DNA of 64,000 nucleotides from Cryptomeria japonica (GCF_030272615.1 NC_081408.1:622474476-622538475), one strand, 5' to 3'; shown: positions 1 through 10,341, numbered from the stretch's first letter. Notes: a model not told the origin generated them from the sequence alone. Made by a program: numbers and translations.

Positions 1-495
1 CCCTTTGGCATCAATGACAAAGGTTGTCAAGATGTCAGTAGAGTTTGTAGGTTCAACCTTGTAACTGGGTAGTTGCAATTTGAAATAGATCCACCAAAAT
101 CAAGTTTATACTCTCCATAAATTTTTTACTATCTCTTATTGTTGTCTTTGTTCTCTTAGTTGTACCGGTGAGATGCTGTAAATGCTCTGCCAGTGTTTTC
201 TATCCCTGTATTAGTGCCTCAGATACTTCCTTCCGCGGTGATGCTAGATAGTCCAATCTTGGACTCAGTTTTAATCTCAGATGCTTTGCCTTATTCACTA
301 TTCTCTCCTTTTCTCTTTCTAATTTAAGTAATTCTTCCTCAAAATTTGTTATCTTCTGTTCAAAAATAGATAGTGTATCAGGTGAGTTAACAAAATTATC
401 TGCAAGTTTGTTGATTTCATCCTGTACCTTGGTCATCTTCTTATCAATATCTACAGTCAAAAGGTTTGTCTTCCAGGTGTCTTTGTACAGAGTTT
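1..495 (-). mobile_element. Element B, distal fragment (end of ORF2 and first polypurine copy)
   Basis: This stretch is the reverse complement of the last part of element A's internal region (about 5700-6190). It encodes the C-terminal coiled coil of ORF2 on the minus strand, from about 490 down to a TAG at 202-200. It ends at the window edge in the first of the family's repeated polypurine motifs (AAAGGG read on the minus strand). The AGTTT at 491-495 is the left copy of the target duplication made when A inserted. Confidence 0.88.
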
Positions 496-1325
496 TGTTG
501 GCATATGCACACTCCAATGAGACATTGTATGTCATTGAAGGTTTTGTCATTCATGGCAACCTTACAATCCTATGGCACCGGCAAGGCATTACAATGACAA
601 GTTAGTGCACCGGCATAAGCAAATCACACTCTACACCGACACTCAGGACATCGGCACTGGCAAAGAAGAAAGGAAGTATACCGACACAGAGGCTGATGGG
701 ATTTTGTTATATTATATTTTCTTCATTATTGTAAAACTTTGTAAGCCAACTTGGCATATTGTAAAATGAATCTTGTATATAAAAGAGATCATTGTAGACA
801 TTTTGAAATGAAGTAAGGAAGAGAAGAAAGTAATGTATGTGAAATATTAAGGCAGACCTATTATGCGAAATATAGGTTAAAGGGTTTATGTAAGAAGCAA
901 AGCAACAACCGGTACTAGATCAGGCATTATAGATGCTATTGTAAAGCAGTACAAGATATTGGATTTGTATAATCCACATTGTAAGTCAGTGAGACTTCCT
1001 TTTTGAGCAGTGAGCTCTAGGCAGTTGGCCTTCCTACATGTGCAGGCCCCTATTGTAAGTAATATTCTCTTATTGGCCAGTAAGTGGATATTGTGGGTCA
1101 CAAATCCCACCGAAGTTTTTCCCACACTGGGTTTCCTCGTTAAATCCTTGTGTTATGGTGTGCTTTTCATGTGGATATTCTTAATTCTGTTTATTGCATT
1201 ATTTCTTGCATATCGGTACACTGTTATAATATGTTTTGCATGTTTTAAGTTAAGAAATTCTATACACCAGTTAGATACTGATTCACCCCCCCCCCCCCCT
1301 CTCAGTATCTGTGGGAATCCTAACA
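496..1325 (+). repeat. 5' LTR of element A
   Basis: An 830-bp LTR with TG...CA ends. Its U3 part (about 570-700) carries a cluster of CCGGCA and CCGACA motifs. A TATA box (TATATAAAAG) lies near 775-785. Further on come blocks shared with every LTR of this family here: GTGAGCTCTAGG near 1011, a GTTTTTCCCACAC...GGGTTTCC segment near 1113-1136, and a poly-C run followed by CTCAGTATCT just before the end. Confidence 0.92.
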
Positions 1326-1327
1326 AT

Positions 1328-1340
1328 TGGTATTAGTGCT
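1328..1340 (+). other. Primer binding site of element A (tRNA-Met type, mutated)
   Basis: TGGTATTAGTGCT lies two bases past the 5' LTR. Elements B and C have TGGTATCAGAGC at the same place, the usual plant initiator-Met tRNA primer site, so A's copy has at least two substitutions. Confidence 0.85.
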
Positions 1341-1396
1341 TGGTCCTCTATTTTCAGAAGCCTAACAGCATGAGGAAGATCTTGACACCAGTAAAG

Positions 1397-2554
1397 ATGG
1401 AAAATCTGATGAAGCAACTGGAAGGAGCTCTTTCAGACTATGATGCAAAAAAATTGAAAAATATCAAACTAGAAGATGATTCAAGGGCAACTCAGGATAT
1501 CATTCAAGTACTTCAAGAGAATCTTACTGTTGTAAGAAATAAGAGAAGAGAACTTTGTGAAAAGTTGCAAAATGAGAATGATGAAAAGGAATCACTTAAT
1601 GATCAAACAAACAAGCTGAAACAAGAGAACATGACAACAAAGAATGAGATGTAGGATATGACTATGAGATTTTGTAAAGAGATTGAGGATAGGAAGAAGA
1701 ATGAAGAAGAATGGACCAGAAGACTAAGTGATGTAGCAAATGAGAACACAAGACTTAGCTATGAAAATGACATGTTGAAGACAGATCTGATGCACACTCA
1801 AAATGACTCAAATGAACTGATGAGATAGAAAGAAGTCTTAGAAAGAGAACTAGAAACTACAAAGCAACATAAGGAGAAATTCAAGAAAAGCTCAGAGGAA
1901 CTTGGCACCTTGCTGAAGAATCAAAAACCTAAAGGTGACACTTCTAGAATTGGCTTTAAAATTGGTGAAAGCTCCGGTACTGCAAATACTCAGGATCACA
2001 GGAAACCGGTAAGACAACCTAATGCTTATAAATTCAACGCAAAATGCTTTAACTGTAATAAGTATGGTCATAGAGAAAATGAATGTAGATCTAGAAATTA
2101 TCAGAATATCAACACACCCACCGGTCAATGTTCAAAATGTAACAAAGTTGGTCACAACTCAGAAAATTGCAGAATGAATGTGAGATGTTATGTTTGTGGA
2201 AGATTTGGACATCTATCTAATCAATGCAGAACACAAACTGGCATAGGTTATGGGAAAGTTATTCAGAAGAATAATGTAACTTGTTATTCATGTAACAAGA
2301 TTGGGCATATTGCTAAATTCTGTAGAAGCAAAGGATCATTGGTAGACAACAGAAGTTCTAGCTTGAAAGGTAAAGAAAAAGTTGAAGAGGTTAAGAAAGA
2401 ATTCTCAAAACAATGGATTAAAAAAGCTGATCTAAATATTGGGAATACCTCTCCACCGGTAGAACCAGTTAATACTCCATCGGTAGGACAGAGTGATGCT
2501 TCATCGGTAGGACAGAGCAGTGCTCCATTGCCAGGAAGTTCTTCATCTAATTGA
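1397..2554 (+). pseudogene. gag: gag-like coiled-coil protein with four CCHC zinc knuckles (element A)
   Basis: The start at 1397 is the ATG conserved with C (MENLMKQLEGAL in A, MESLRQKLEGAL in C). The first ~190 residues are charged heptad-like coiled coil. Four CX2CX4HX4C knuckles follow between about 2045 and 2335 (CFNC...C, CSKC...C, CYVC...C, CYSC...C), then a Ser/Pro-rich tail. Zinc knuckles bind element RNA in Gag proteins. I see no recognisable capsid or UBN2-type domain, unlike the gag of G. The frame is broken by TAG at 1652-1654 (CAG in B) and by a second TAG near 1826 shared with B. It is a gag derivative that probably once packaged the element's RNA; this copy is inactive. Confidence 0.8.
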
Positions 2555-2707
2555 AGAAAGTTTCCTTGAGGGTATGGCAATCTAATGACACATGTTATTA
2601 TTCCCTCGGTTAGAGATAAGAAGTTGGAAATTACTTATTACCAGTAGACAAATGTTAAGTGAACACTTAATCGGCGTGCATTTAATGTGGTAGATGGTGA
2701 AAAGACA

Positions 2708-2717
2708 CTATAAAATT
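2708..2717 (+). promoter_or_regulatory. Internal TATA box upstream of ORF2 (element A)
   Basis: CTATAAAATT lies in the ~300-bp gap (2555-2858) between gag stop and ORF2 start, about 140 bases before the ATG. B (about 10179-10187, minus) and C (15706-15713) have a TATA-like sequence at almost the same distance (143-147 bases) although the surrounding leader has diverged. This suggests ORF2 is expressed from its own promoter rather than from the LTR. Function is inferred. Confidence 0.55.
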
Positions 2718-2858
2718 GAGGTTTTGTCTCCATTTCATTTCACCGAGACATCAAACCTACGAAGAGTGAAAAGATTCCGAGCTAAGGCATTTCGAGCAAG
2801 AGGCAAGAACACTTCAAGCAATCATCCATCCTAAAGGAAGAAAAAAAGGTATTTTATC

Positions 2859-5800
2859 ATGGCATCCACCTCTGCAATTGAATATATAGAAAACCCTATT
2901 GTTGTCAAAGTTATAAAAAGACCTAGGCCCATATTTCAATTAGTTCCCGAGGTAGCAAAGAAAGATGATACCTTAGGTGCTTTTGCCCAAATTCCTAAGG
3001 GAGTTGTTTATGCTAAAGACCCTAGAATTTACATCCACTACAAAATTGAGGAACTAGGAGATGAAGAGATTAAAACCATGTTTAAAACTATGATATGTGA
3101 TAAATCCGGCAATATAAAAGATGAACACAAGATTATTGAAACCCTAGGATTTACAAAGATCCTTAGCATTCCTGAATTCCCCAAGGATGTGATTAGGATA
3201 GTCTTAAGTATGGTACATGGTGAATTTTACTGGCTAGATGCAATCCACAAAATCACTAAGGAAGTTGTGAAAGCTATCACAAGGTTACTGACCACCGGTA
3301 AAAGGCCAAACAAAACTAAGAAGGTATCCAATGACCTAGTTACAAACCTAACTGGTGCAACATTCGATAAAAGGTCCTTAAGAGTAAATGATGTAATAGA
3401 CATTAATGTGAGATTTATCAGCATGATATTAGGGTATAAGGCTACTCATGCAAATAGAATTAATTCAGTTTCAAGTTTATGCATTAAGAGTGCTTATGAT
3501 ATGGTCACTGATAATGCAAAGATTGATATATGTGAGTGGTTCAAGGATGAATTAATTGACAACTTAGGCAAGATTAAGAAGGAAAAGAAAGGAACTTTCA
3601 GGTTTGGAAATTTGCTAGTACGTCTGATGCTACATATAAACAAACAGGTTCCCAATATAGGCTACAAAGAACTTGGATATGATATACCGGTAGGTAAACA
3701 GTTAACAAAACTATTCAATAACATGGGAGAAGACAAGGAAAACAATATCCATGATTTCTTTCAAGCATTAAAGGTCAAAATGAAGAAAAGAATCAGGTTA
3801 TCACAAAAGATTGTTGACAAATATAAAGATGAAATATGCTTTGTAATCAAGAAGGATGAGATCTAGATGGAAGCTGTCATCCCCAGGACTATTTGGGTAA
3901 TAGAGATGGGCTATGAGACAGATGATCACATAATTGAAACTTATGCTAAAACACTTCTGGAAGCCCCTAGAGAACCTAAGGAAGAAATATTTGGTAGTGC
4001 AGAAACTATTGAAAGCCAAATTCAATCAAAGAAAAGAGTGAAAAAGGTTGAGGCAGTTGTAAGAAAAGGTTCTAGACAGAAAAAGGCCATTAAAGAAGAT
4101 GAGTTAAGGCAAACTGGTATAACAGAGGATGAGTTAGCTGCTCCACAACCTAAAACTCACCTATCATCGGTAGGTACTTCCTCGGAAAGTGACATGCCTG
4201 CAACTTTCAAGAGAGTTCTAAGGAAAAGAGATCCCTCACTGGCAACCACACCCTCACCCAAGAGGACAAGACAAAAACAACAAGCAATGAGATCTCTGGT
4301 AAGAAAGGCTACACCAAAGAAGAAGAAACTGGCAACCAAAAAGAAGAAAAGGATAAATAAGGACTTGGTCACTTTTGACATACTGTTGAATGAAATAACA
4401 GAGGAAGGGAAACTGAAAAATATAGAGAAAATATATGACACTCTGACAGCTGATGAAAAAGAACAAGTTGAAAACAGTGTTATATTGCATATGGATATGT
4501 ATAAGAAATTTTTGATGGAAGTAGTAGATGAAGTTCTAGATGAACTGTTTAAGAGATTGGAAGCAAGAAGACAAGCAGTAATAGAACTGGACAAGAAAAT
4601 AAAGATTGAAAAGCTACTTGTTGTATATCTGGTGAATTCACCCAAAGAAATTGATGACTTAATTGCTCAAGCCAACCAGTCAGTATTTTCTACTGCACAA
4701 CGGCACATTGCTTTAATGGTTGGAAGAGTTAATGAGGTGATTGAGGAGACAGAAAATGCATGGGACATTTTCCTAGTGGAAAAAGAAAAACAAGAAGAAT
4801 ACACGAGTCACAAACCTTTAAAGGTATATTAGAAAGAAAGGGACAAAGGTAAAGGTAAAGTCGATGGACCACCCAGCATCAAGGTTAAAGACAACTTACC
4901 CCCACCTCCTTTTATTACTCCATCGGTAAAAACAAAAGCTACAAAAGATCAACTGGTAGTCGAAAGTATGGATGTAGAGGATGGTAATCCTAATCCTAAA
5001 TTCTTATATACTGTGGATGTTGATACTCAAAAGATAAACATTGTGGTAGACAAAGATATAGCTGATAAAACTGAAATGGCTAGTGAACCTCCGGTAGCTG
5101 AGCAAACTGATAAGACACAGGAGAAACCGGCAGATGACAAAGAGAAAAAGGTAGAGACTCAAACTCAGACTGAGACAATGCAGCAAATAGAGAAACAAAC
5201 ACAGCAAAAGGCTCCGGAATAGGAATAGGAACATGAGGAAACAGTGCCACCGGTAACTGGAGAAGCAGAAAAACCATTGCTTAGGGAAATGCAGACACAA
5301 ACAAACCTACCAGAGGTCAATACAAGCTTGGTTACTTCCACTGACCATATTCAGAATGTTGGTTCATCATCAAGCTACAAATCAACTAATATGACTGAGG
5401 TACTATTAGACTCAATTAAAAAGATAACAGATTGTAGCTCACAAGCTTATAAGGCAATTGATGACACCATACCAATTTTCAACGTAATTGCTTCTAACTG
5501 TAATATAGACAATAAAGATTCTTTAGGGCAACTTGATACCTTGTGTAAATATATCACAGAAAACATTAAGAAAATAAAGAGACATTGAAGGATAAAGTAG
5601 AAATTGAAAAGCAGAAATTCTTTGATGAGAAAATAAAGAAATGTACCAGAGATTTTGACACACTTCTACCAGAATTGTGTAATTTGTTGAAAGAGTACAA
5701 AACTCTGTACAAAGACACCTGTAAGACAAACCTTTTGACTGTAGATATTGATAAGAAGATGACCAAGGTACAGGATGAAATCAACAAACTTGCAGATAAT

Positions 5801-5995
5801 TTTGTTAACTCACCTGATACACTATCAATTTTTGAACAGAAAATAACAAATTTTGAGGAAGACTTACTTAAATTGTAAAGAGAAAAGGAGAGAATAGTGA
5901 ATAAGGCAAAGCATCTGAGATTAAAACTGGGTCCAAGAGTGGACTATCTAGCATCACTGCAGAAGGAAGTATCTGAGGCACTTATATAGGGATAG
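2859..5995 (+). pseudogene. ORF2 of element A, unrecognised large protein with conserved N-terminal domain and coiled-coil C terminus
   Basis: Starts at MASTSAIEYIENP, also the B start, after the internal TATA leader. Residues 1-335 form a conserved mixed domain (blocks IPKGVVYAKDPR, DICEWFKDEL and FRFGNLLVRLML) also present in B and C. A TAG at 3864-3866 is Trp in B; the frame continues (3867-4832) through a Lys-rich stretch near residues 485-500, which could be a nuclear signal, into a helical segment. Then come an acidic/Gln-rich linker (about 4970-5230) and a coiled coil to a TAG at 5993-5995 that B and C share, probably the natural end. Other breaks: TAG at 4830 (CAG in B), TAGs near 5220-5228, a 4-base loss near 5575, TAA at 5876. 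Length about 1045 codons. No pol motif is seen. Function unknown; an envelope-like or structural role is only a guess. Confidence 0.75.
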
Positions 5996-6175
5996 AAAAC
6001 ACTGACAGAGCATTTGCAGCATCTCACCGGTATAGCTAAGAGAACAGAGATAGCAATAAGAGATAGTAAAAAGTTTATGGAGAGTATAAACTTGATTTTG
6101 GCAGATCTATTTCAAATTGTAATTACCCAGTTACAAGGTTGAACCTACAAACTCTACTGACATCTTGACAACCTT

Positions 6176-6343
6176 TGTCATTGATGCCAAAGGGGGAGTA
6201 ATGGATGAGAAAATTCAATATCAGAGGAATCATACGCTCAGGGGGAGCACACACATTTTTGGTAACATTTTTGGACTTCACATTTTTTGATACACTTTTT
6301 GAAATTTCTCATGAGTGTTGCCATCAATGCCAAAGGGGGAGAT
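6176..6343 (+). repeat. Triplicated polypurine motif before the 3' LTR of element A
   Basis: GCCAAAGGGGGAG occurs near 6185 and again at 6329-6341 directly before the 3' LTR, with CTCAGGGGGAGCAC near 6238 between them. The last copy is the working position for plus-strand priming. C repeats the same three-copy layout (28310, 28366, 28457). Multiple polypurine tracts are known from the Sirevirus branch of Ty1/copia, which makes that affiliation possible. Confidence 0.75.
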
Positions 6344-7188
6344 TGTTGGCATATGCACACTCCAATGAGACATTGTATGTGATTGAAGGTTTTGTCATTG
6401 ATGGCAACCTTACAATCCTATGGCACCGGAAAGGCATTATACCGGCAAGGCATTACACCAACAAGTTAGTGCACCGACATCAGCAGATCACACTCTACAC
6501 CGGCACTCAGGACACCGGCACTGACACAGAAGAAAGGAAATATACCGACATAGAGGCTGATAGGATTTTGTTATATTATATTTTGTTTATTATTGTAAAA
6601 CTTTGTAAGCAGACTTGGCATATTGTAAAATGACTCTTATATATAAAAGAGATCATTGTAGACATTTTGGAATGAAGTAAGGAAGTGAAGAAAGTGATGT
6701 ATGCAAAATATTAAGGCAGACCTATTATGCGAAATATAGGGTAAAGGGTTTATGTAAGAAGCAGAGCAGCAATCGGTACTGGATCAGGCATTATCGATGC
6801 TATTGTAAAGTAGTACAAAATATTGGATTTGTATAATCCACATTGTAAGTCAGTGAGACTTCCTATTTGAGCAGTGAGCTCTAGGCAGTTGGCCTTCCTA
6901 CATGTGCAAGCCCCTATTGTAAGTAATATTCTCTTATTGGTCAGTAAGTGGATATTGTGGGTCACAAATCCCACCGAGGTTTTTCCCACACCAGGGTTCC
7001 TCATTAAATCCTTGTGTTATGGTGTGCTTTTCATGTGGATGTTCTTAATTTTGTTTATTGCGTTATTTCTTGCATACTGGTACACTATTATAATATGTTA
7101 TGCATGTTTTAAGTTAAGAAATTTTGTACACCAGTTAGATACTGATTCACCCCCCCCCCCACTCTCAGTATCTATGGGAATCCTAACA
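6344..7188 (+). repeat. 3' LTR of element A
   Basis: An 845-bp copy of the 5' LTR with scattered substitutions and small indels, so the insertion is not very recent. It keeps the U3 CCGGCA/CCGACA cluster (about 6425-6550), a TATA box (TTATATATAAAAG near 6638-6649) and the terminal poly-C block. Confidence 0.92.
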
Positions 7189-7193
7189 AGTTT

Positions 7194-10037
7194 TGTAATC
7201 TTTCAATAAATTACACAATTCTGGTAGAAGTGTGTCAAAATCTCTGGTACACTTCTTTATTTGCTCATCAAAGAATTTATGCTTTTCAATTTCTACTTTA
7301 TCCTTCAATGTCTCTTCCTTTATTTTCTCAATGTTTTCTGTGATATATTTACACAAGGTATCAAGTTTCCCTAAAGAATCTTTATTGTCTATATTACAGT
7401 TAGGAGCAATTACCTTCAAAATTGGTATGGTGTCATTAATTGCCTTATAAGTTTGTGAGCTGCAATCTGTTATCTTTTTAATTGAATCTAATAGTACCTC
7501 AGTCACATTAGTTTATTTGTAGCCTAATGATGAACCAACATTCTGAATACGGTCAGTGGAAGTAACCAAGCTTGTATTGACCTCTAGTAGGTCTGTTTGT
7601 GTCTGCATTTCCCTAAGCAATGGTTTTTCTACTTCTCCAGTTGCCAGTGGCACTGTTTCCTTATGAACTTGTTCCTGTTCCTATTCAGGAGCCTTTTGCT
7701 ATGTTTGTTTCTCTATTTGATGCATTGTCTTAGTCTGAGTCTCTACCTTTTTCTCTTTGTCATCTGTCGGTTTCTCCTGTGTGTTATCAGTTTGCTCAGC
7801 TACCAGAGGCTCACTAGCCATTTCAGTTTTATCAGTTGTATCTTTGTCTACCACAATGTTTATCTTTTAAGTATCAACATCCACAATATATAAGACTTCA
7901 GGATTAGGATTTCCATCCTCTACATCCATACTTTCGACTACCAGTTGATCTTTTGTAGCTTTTTTTTTTACCGGTGGAGTAATAAAAGGAGGTGGGGGTA
8001 AGTTGTCTTTAACCTTGATGCTGGGTGGTCCACCAACTTTACCTTTACCTTTGTCCCTTTCTTTCTGATATACCTTTATAGGTTTGTGGCTCATGTATTC
8101 TTCCTGTTTTTCTTTTTCCACTAGGAAAATGTCCCATGCATTTTCTGTCTCCTCAGTCACCTCATTAACTCTCCTGACCATTAAAGCAATGTGCCGGTGT
8201 GCAGTAGAAAATACTGGTCAGTTGGCTTGAGCATTTAAGTCATCAATTTCTTTGGGTGAATTCACTGGATATACAACAAGTAGCTTTTCAATCTTTATTT
8301 TCTTGTCCAGTTCTATTACTGCTTGTCTCCTTGCTTCTAGTCTCTTAAATAGTTCATCTGGTACTTCATCTACTACTTCCATCAAAAATTTCTTATACAT
8401 ATCCATATGTAATATAACACTATTTTCCACTTGTTCTTTTTCATCAGCTGTCAGAGTGTCATATATTTTCTCTATATTTTTTAGTTTCCCTTCCTCTGTT
8501 ATTTCATTCAACAGTATGTCTAGAGGGGCCAAGTCCTTATTTATCCTCTTCTTCTTTTTGGGTGTCAGTTTCTTCTTCTTTGGTGTAGCCTTTCTTACCA
8601 GAGATCTCACTGCCTGTTGTTTTTGTCTTGTCCTCCTGGGTGAGGGGGTGGTTGCCGGTGAGAGATCTCTTTTCCTTACAACTCTCTTGAAAGTTGCAGG
8701 CATGTCACTTTCCGAAGAAGTACCTATCGGTGATAGGTGAGTTTCAGGTTGTGGAGCAGCTAACTCATCCTCTGTTATACCAGTTTTCTTTAACACATCT
8801 TCTTTAATAGCCTTTGCTTGTCTAGAACCTTTTCTTACAATTGCCTCAACCTTTTTCACTCTTTTCTTTGATTGTATTTGGCTTTCAATAGTTTCTGTAC
8901 TACCAAATATTTCTTTCTTAGGTTCTCTAGGGGCTTCCAGAAGTGCTTTAGCATAAGTTTCAATTATATGATCATCTATTTTGTAGCCCATCTCTGTTAC
9001 CCAACTGTCCTGGAGATGATTGCTTCCATCCAGATCTCATCCTTCTTGATTACAAAGCATATTTCATCCTTATATTTGTCAACAATCTTTTGTGATAGTT
9101 GGATTCTTTTCTTCATTTTGTCTTTAAGTGCTTGAAAGAAATCATGGATATTGTTTTCCTTGTCTTCTCCCATGTTATTGAATAGTTCTATTAATTGTTT
9201 ACCTACCGCTATATCATATCCAAGTTCTTTGTAGCCTATACCAGGAACTTGTTTGGTTATATGTAGCATCAGACATACTAGCAGATTTCCAAACCTAAAA
9301 GTTCCTTTCTTGTCCTTCTTAATCTTGCCTAAGTTGTCAATTAATTTGTCCTTCAACCACTCACATATATCAATCTTTACATTATCAGTGACCATATCAT
9401 AAGCACTCTTAATGCATAAACTTGAAACTGAATTAAGTCTATTTGCATGAGTAGCTTTATACCCTAGTATCATGTTGATAAATCTCACATTAATGTCTGT
9501 TACATCATTTACTCTTAAGGACCTTTTGTCAGATGTTGCACCAGTTAGGTTTGTAACTAGCTCATTAGATACCTTCTTAGTTTTGTCTGGCCTTTTACTG
9601 GTGGTCAGTAACCCCGGGACAGCTTTCACAACTTGCTTAGTGATTTTGTGGATTGCATCTAGCCAGAAAAATTCACCATGTACCTTTCTTAGGACTATCC
9701 TAATCACATCCTTGGGGAATTCAGGAATGCTAAGGATCTGTGTAAATCCTAGGATTTCAATAATCTTGTGTTCATCTTTTACATTGCCAGATTTATCACA
9801 TATCACATTTTTAAACATGGTTTTAATCTCTTCATCTCCTAGTTCCTCAATGTTACAGTGAATGTAAATTCTGGGGTCTTTGGCATAAACAACTCCCTTA
9901 GGAATTTGGGAAAAAGAACCTAAGGTATCATCTTTCTTTGCTACCTCGGGAACTAATTGAAATACAGGCCTAGGTCTTTTTATAACTTCTACAATAGTAG
10001 GGTTTGCTATATATTCAATTGCAGAGGTGGATGCCAT
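7194..10037 (-). pseudogene. ORF2 of element B (main part, minus strand)
   Basis: Begins at MASTSAIEYIANP (ATG at 10037), collinear with A's ORF2. The N-terminal domain is open to about 8997, including a Trp where A and C have TAG. One base is lost near 8996-9005, shifting the frame; the following segment (8991-8218) keeps the Lys-rich stretch and helical region. Further pieces at 8181-7867 and 7506-7194 stay in that frame with stops between them. Element A then interrupts the coding sequence, and the C terminus resumes at about 490-200. It has fewer stops than A in the N-terminal half and is the best guide to the family protein. Function unknown. Confidence 0.75.
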
Positions 10038-10178
10038 GATAAAATACCTTTTTCTGCCTTTAGGATGGATGATTTCTTGAAGGGTTTTTTCCTCTTGCTC
10101 GAAATGCCTTAGCTCGGAATCTTAGCGCTCTTCGTAGGTTTTGAAATCTCAATGAAATGAAACGAAGCCAAAACCTCA

Positions 10179-10187
10179 ATTTTATAG
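10179..10187 (-). promoter_or_regulatory. Internal TATA box upstream of ORF2 (element B)
   Basis: Minus-strand CTATAAAAT, 143 bases before the ORF2 start at 10037, in a leader nearly identical to that of A. Confidence 0.55.
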
Positions 10188-10341
10188 TGTCTTTTCACCA
10201 TCTACCACATTAAATGCATGTCGGTTAAGTATTCACTTAACATTATCTGCCGGTAATAAGTAATTTCCAACTTCTTATCTCTAACCGAGGGAATAATAGC
10301 ACATGTGTCATTAGATTGACAAACCCTCAAAGAAACTTTCT

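Larger units (their letters stand above)
496..7188 (+). mobile_element. Element A, complete non-autonomous copia-like LTR element with gag-like gene and ORF2
   Basis: The element is bounded by TGTTGG at 496 and CTAACA ending at 7188. It is flanked by the 5-bp duplication AGTTT (491-495 and 7189-7193). LTRs are 496-1325 and 6344-7188. A primer site follows the 5' LTR and a polypurine tract precedes the 3' LTR. Inside are only two genes, a zinc-knuckle gag-like frame and a long ORF2. No protease, integrase or reverse transcriptase domain is visible, so its enzymes must have come from elsewhere. LTR blocks and the primer site match those of the copia element G at 40009-43922. Both frames carry stops, so this copy is dead. 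Confidence 0.93.

Noticed and set aside
1328-1340. tRNA-Met-like sequences at LTR borders
   Set aside because: They are short primer sites complementary to the tRNA 3' end; no complete tRNA gene or cloverleaf was seen in the window.
1340-1396. Upstream start for gag A (MVLYFQKPNSMRK)
   Set aside because: C has no equivalent ATG; the first Met conserved in A, B and C is at 1397.
4157-4645. Minus-strand Phe/Ser-rich 162-codon ORF, repeated on the plus strand in B (8252-8740)
   Set aside because: Antisense shadow of the Lys-rich part of ORF2. Both copies follow from ORF2 homology.
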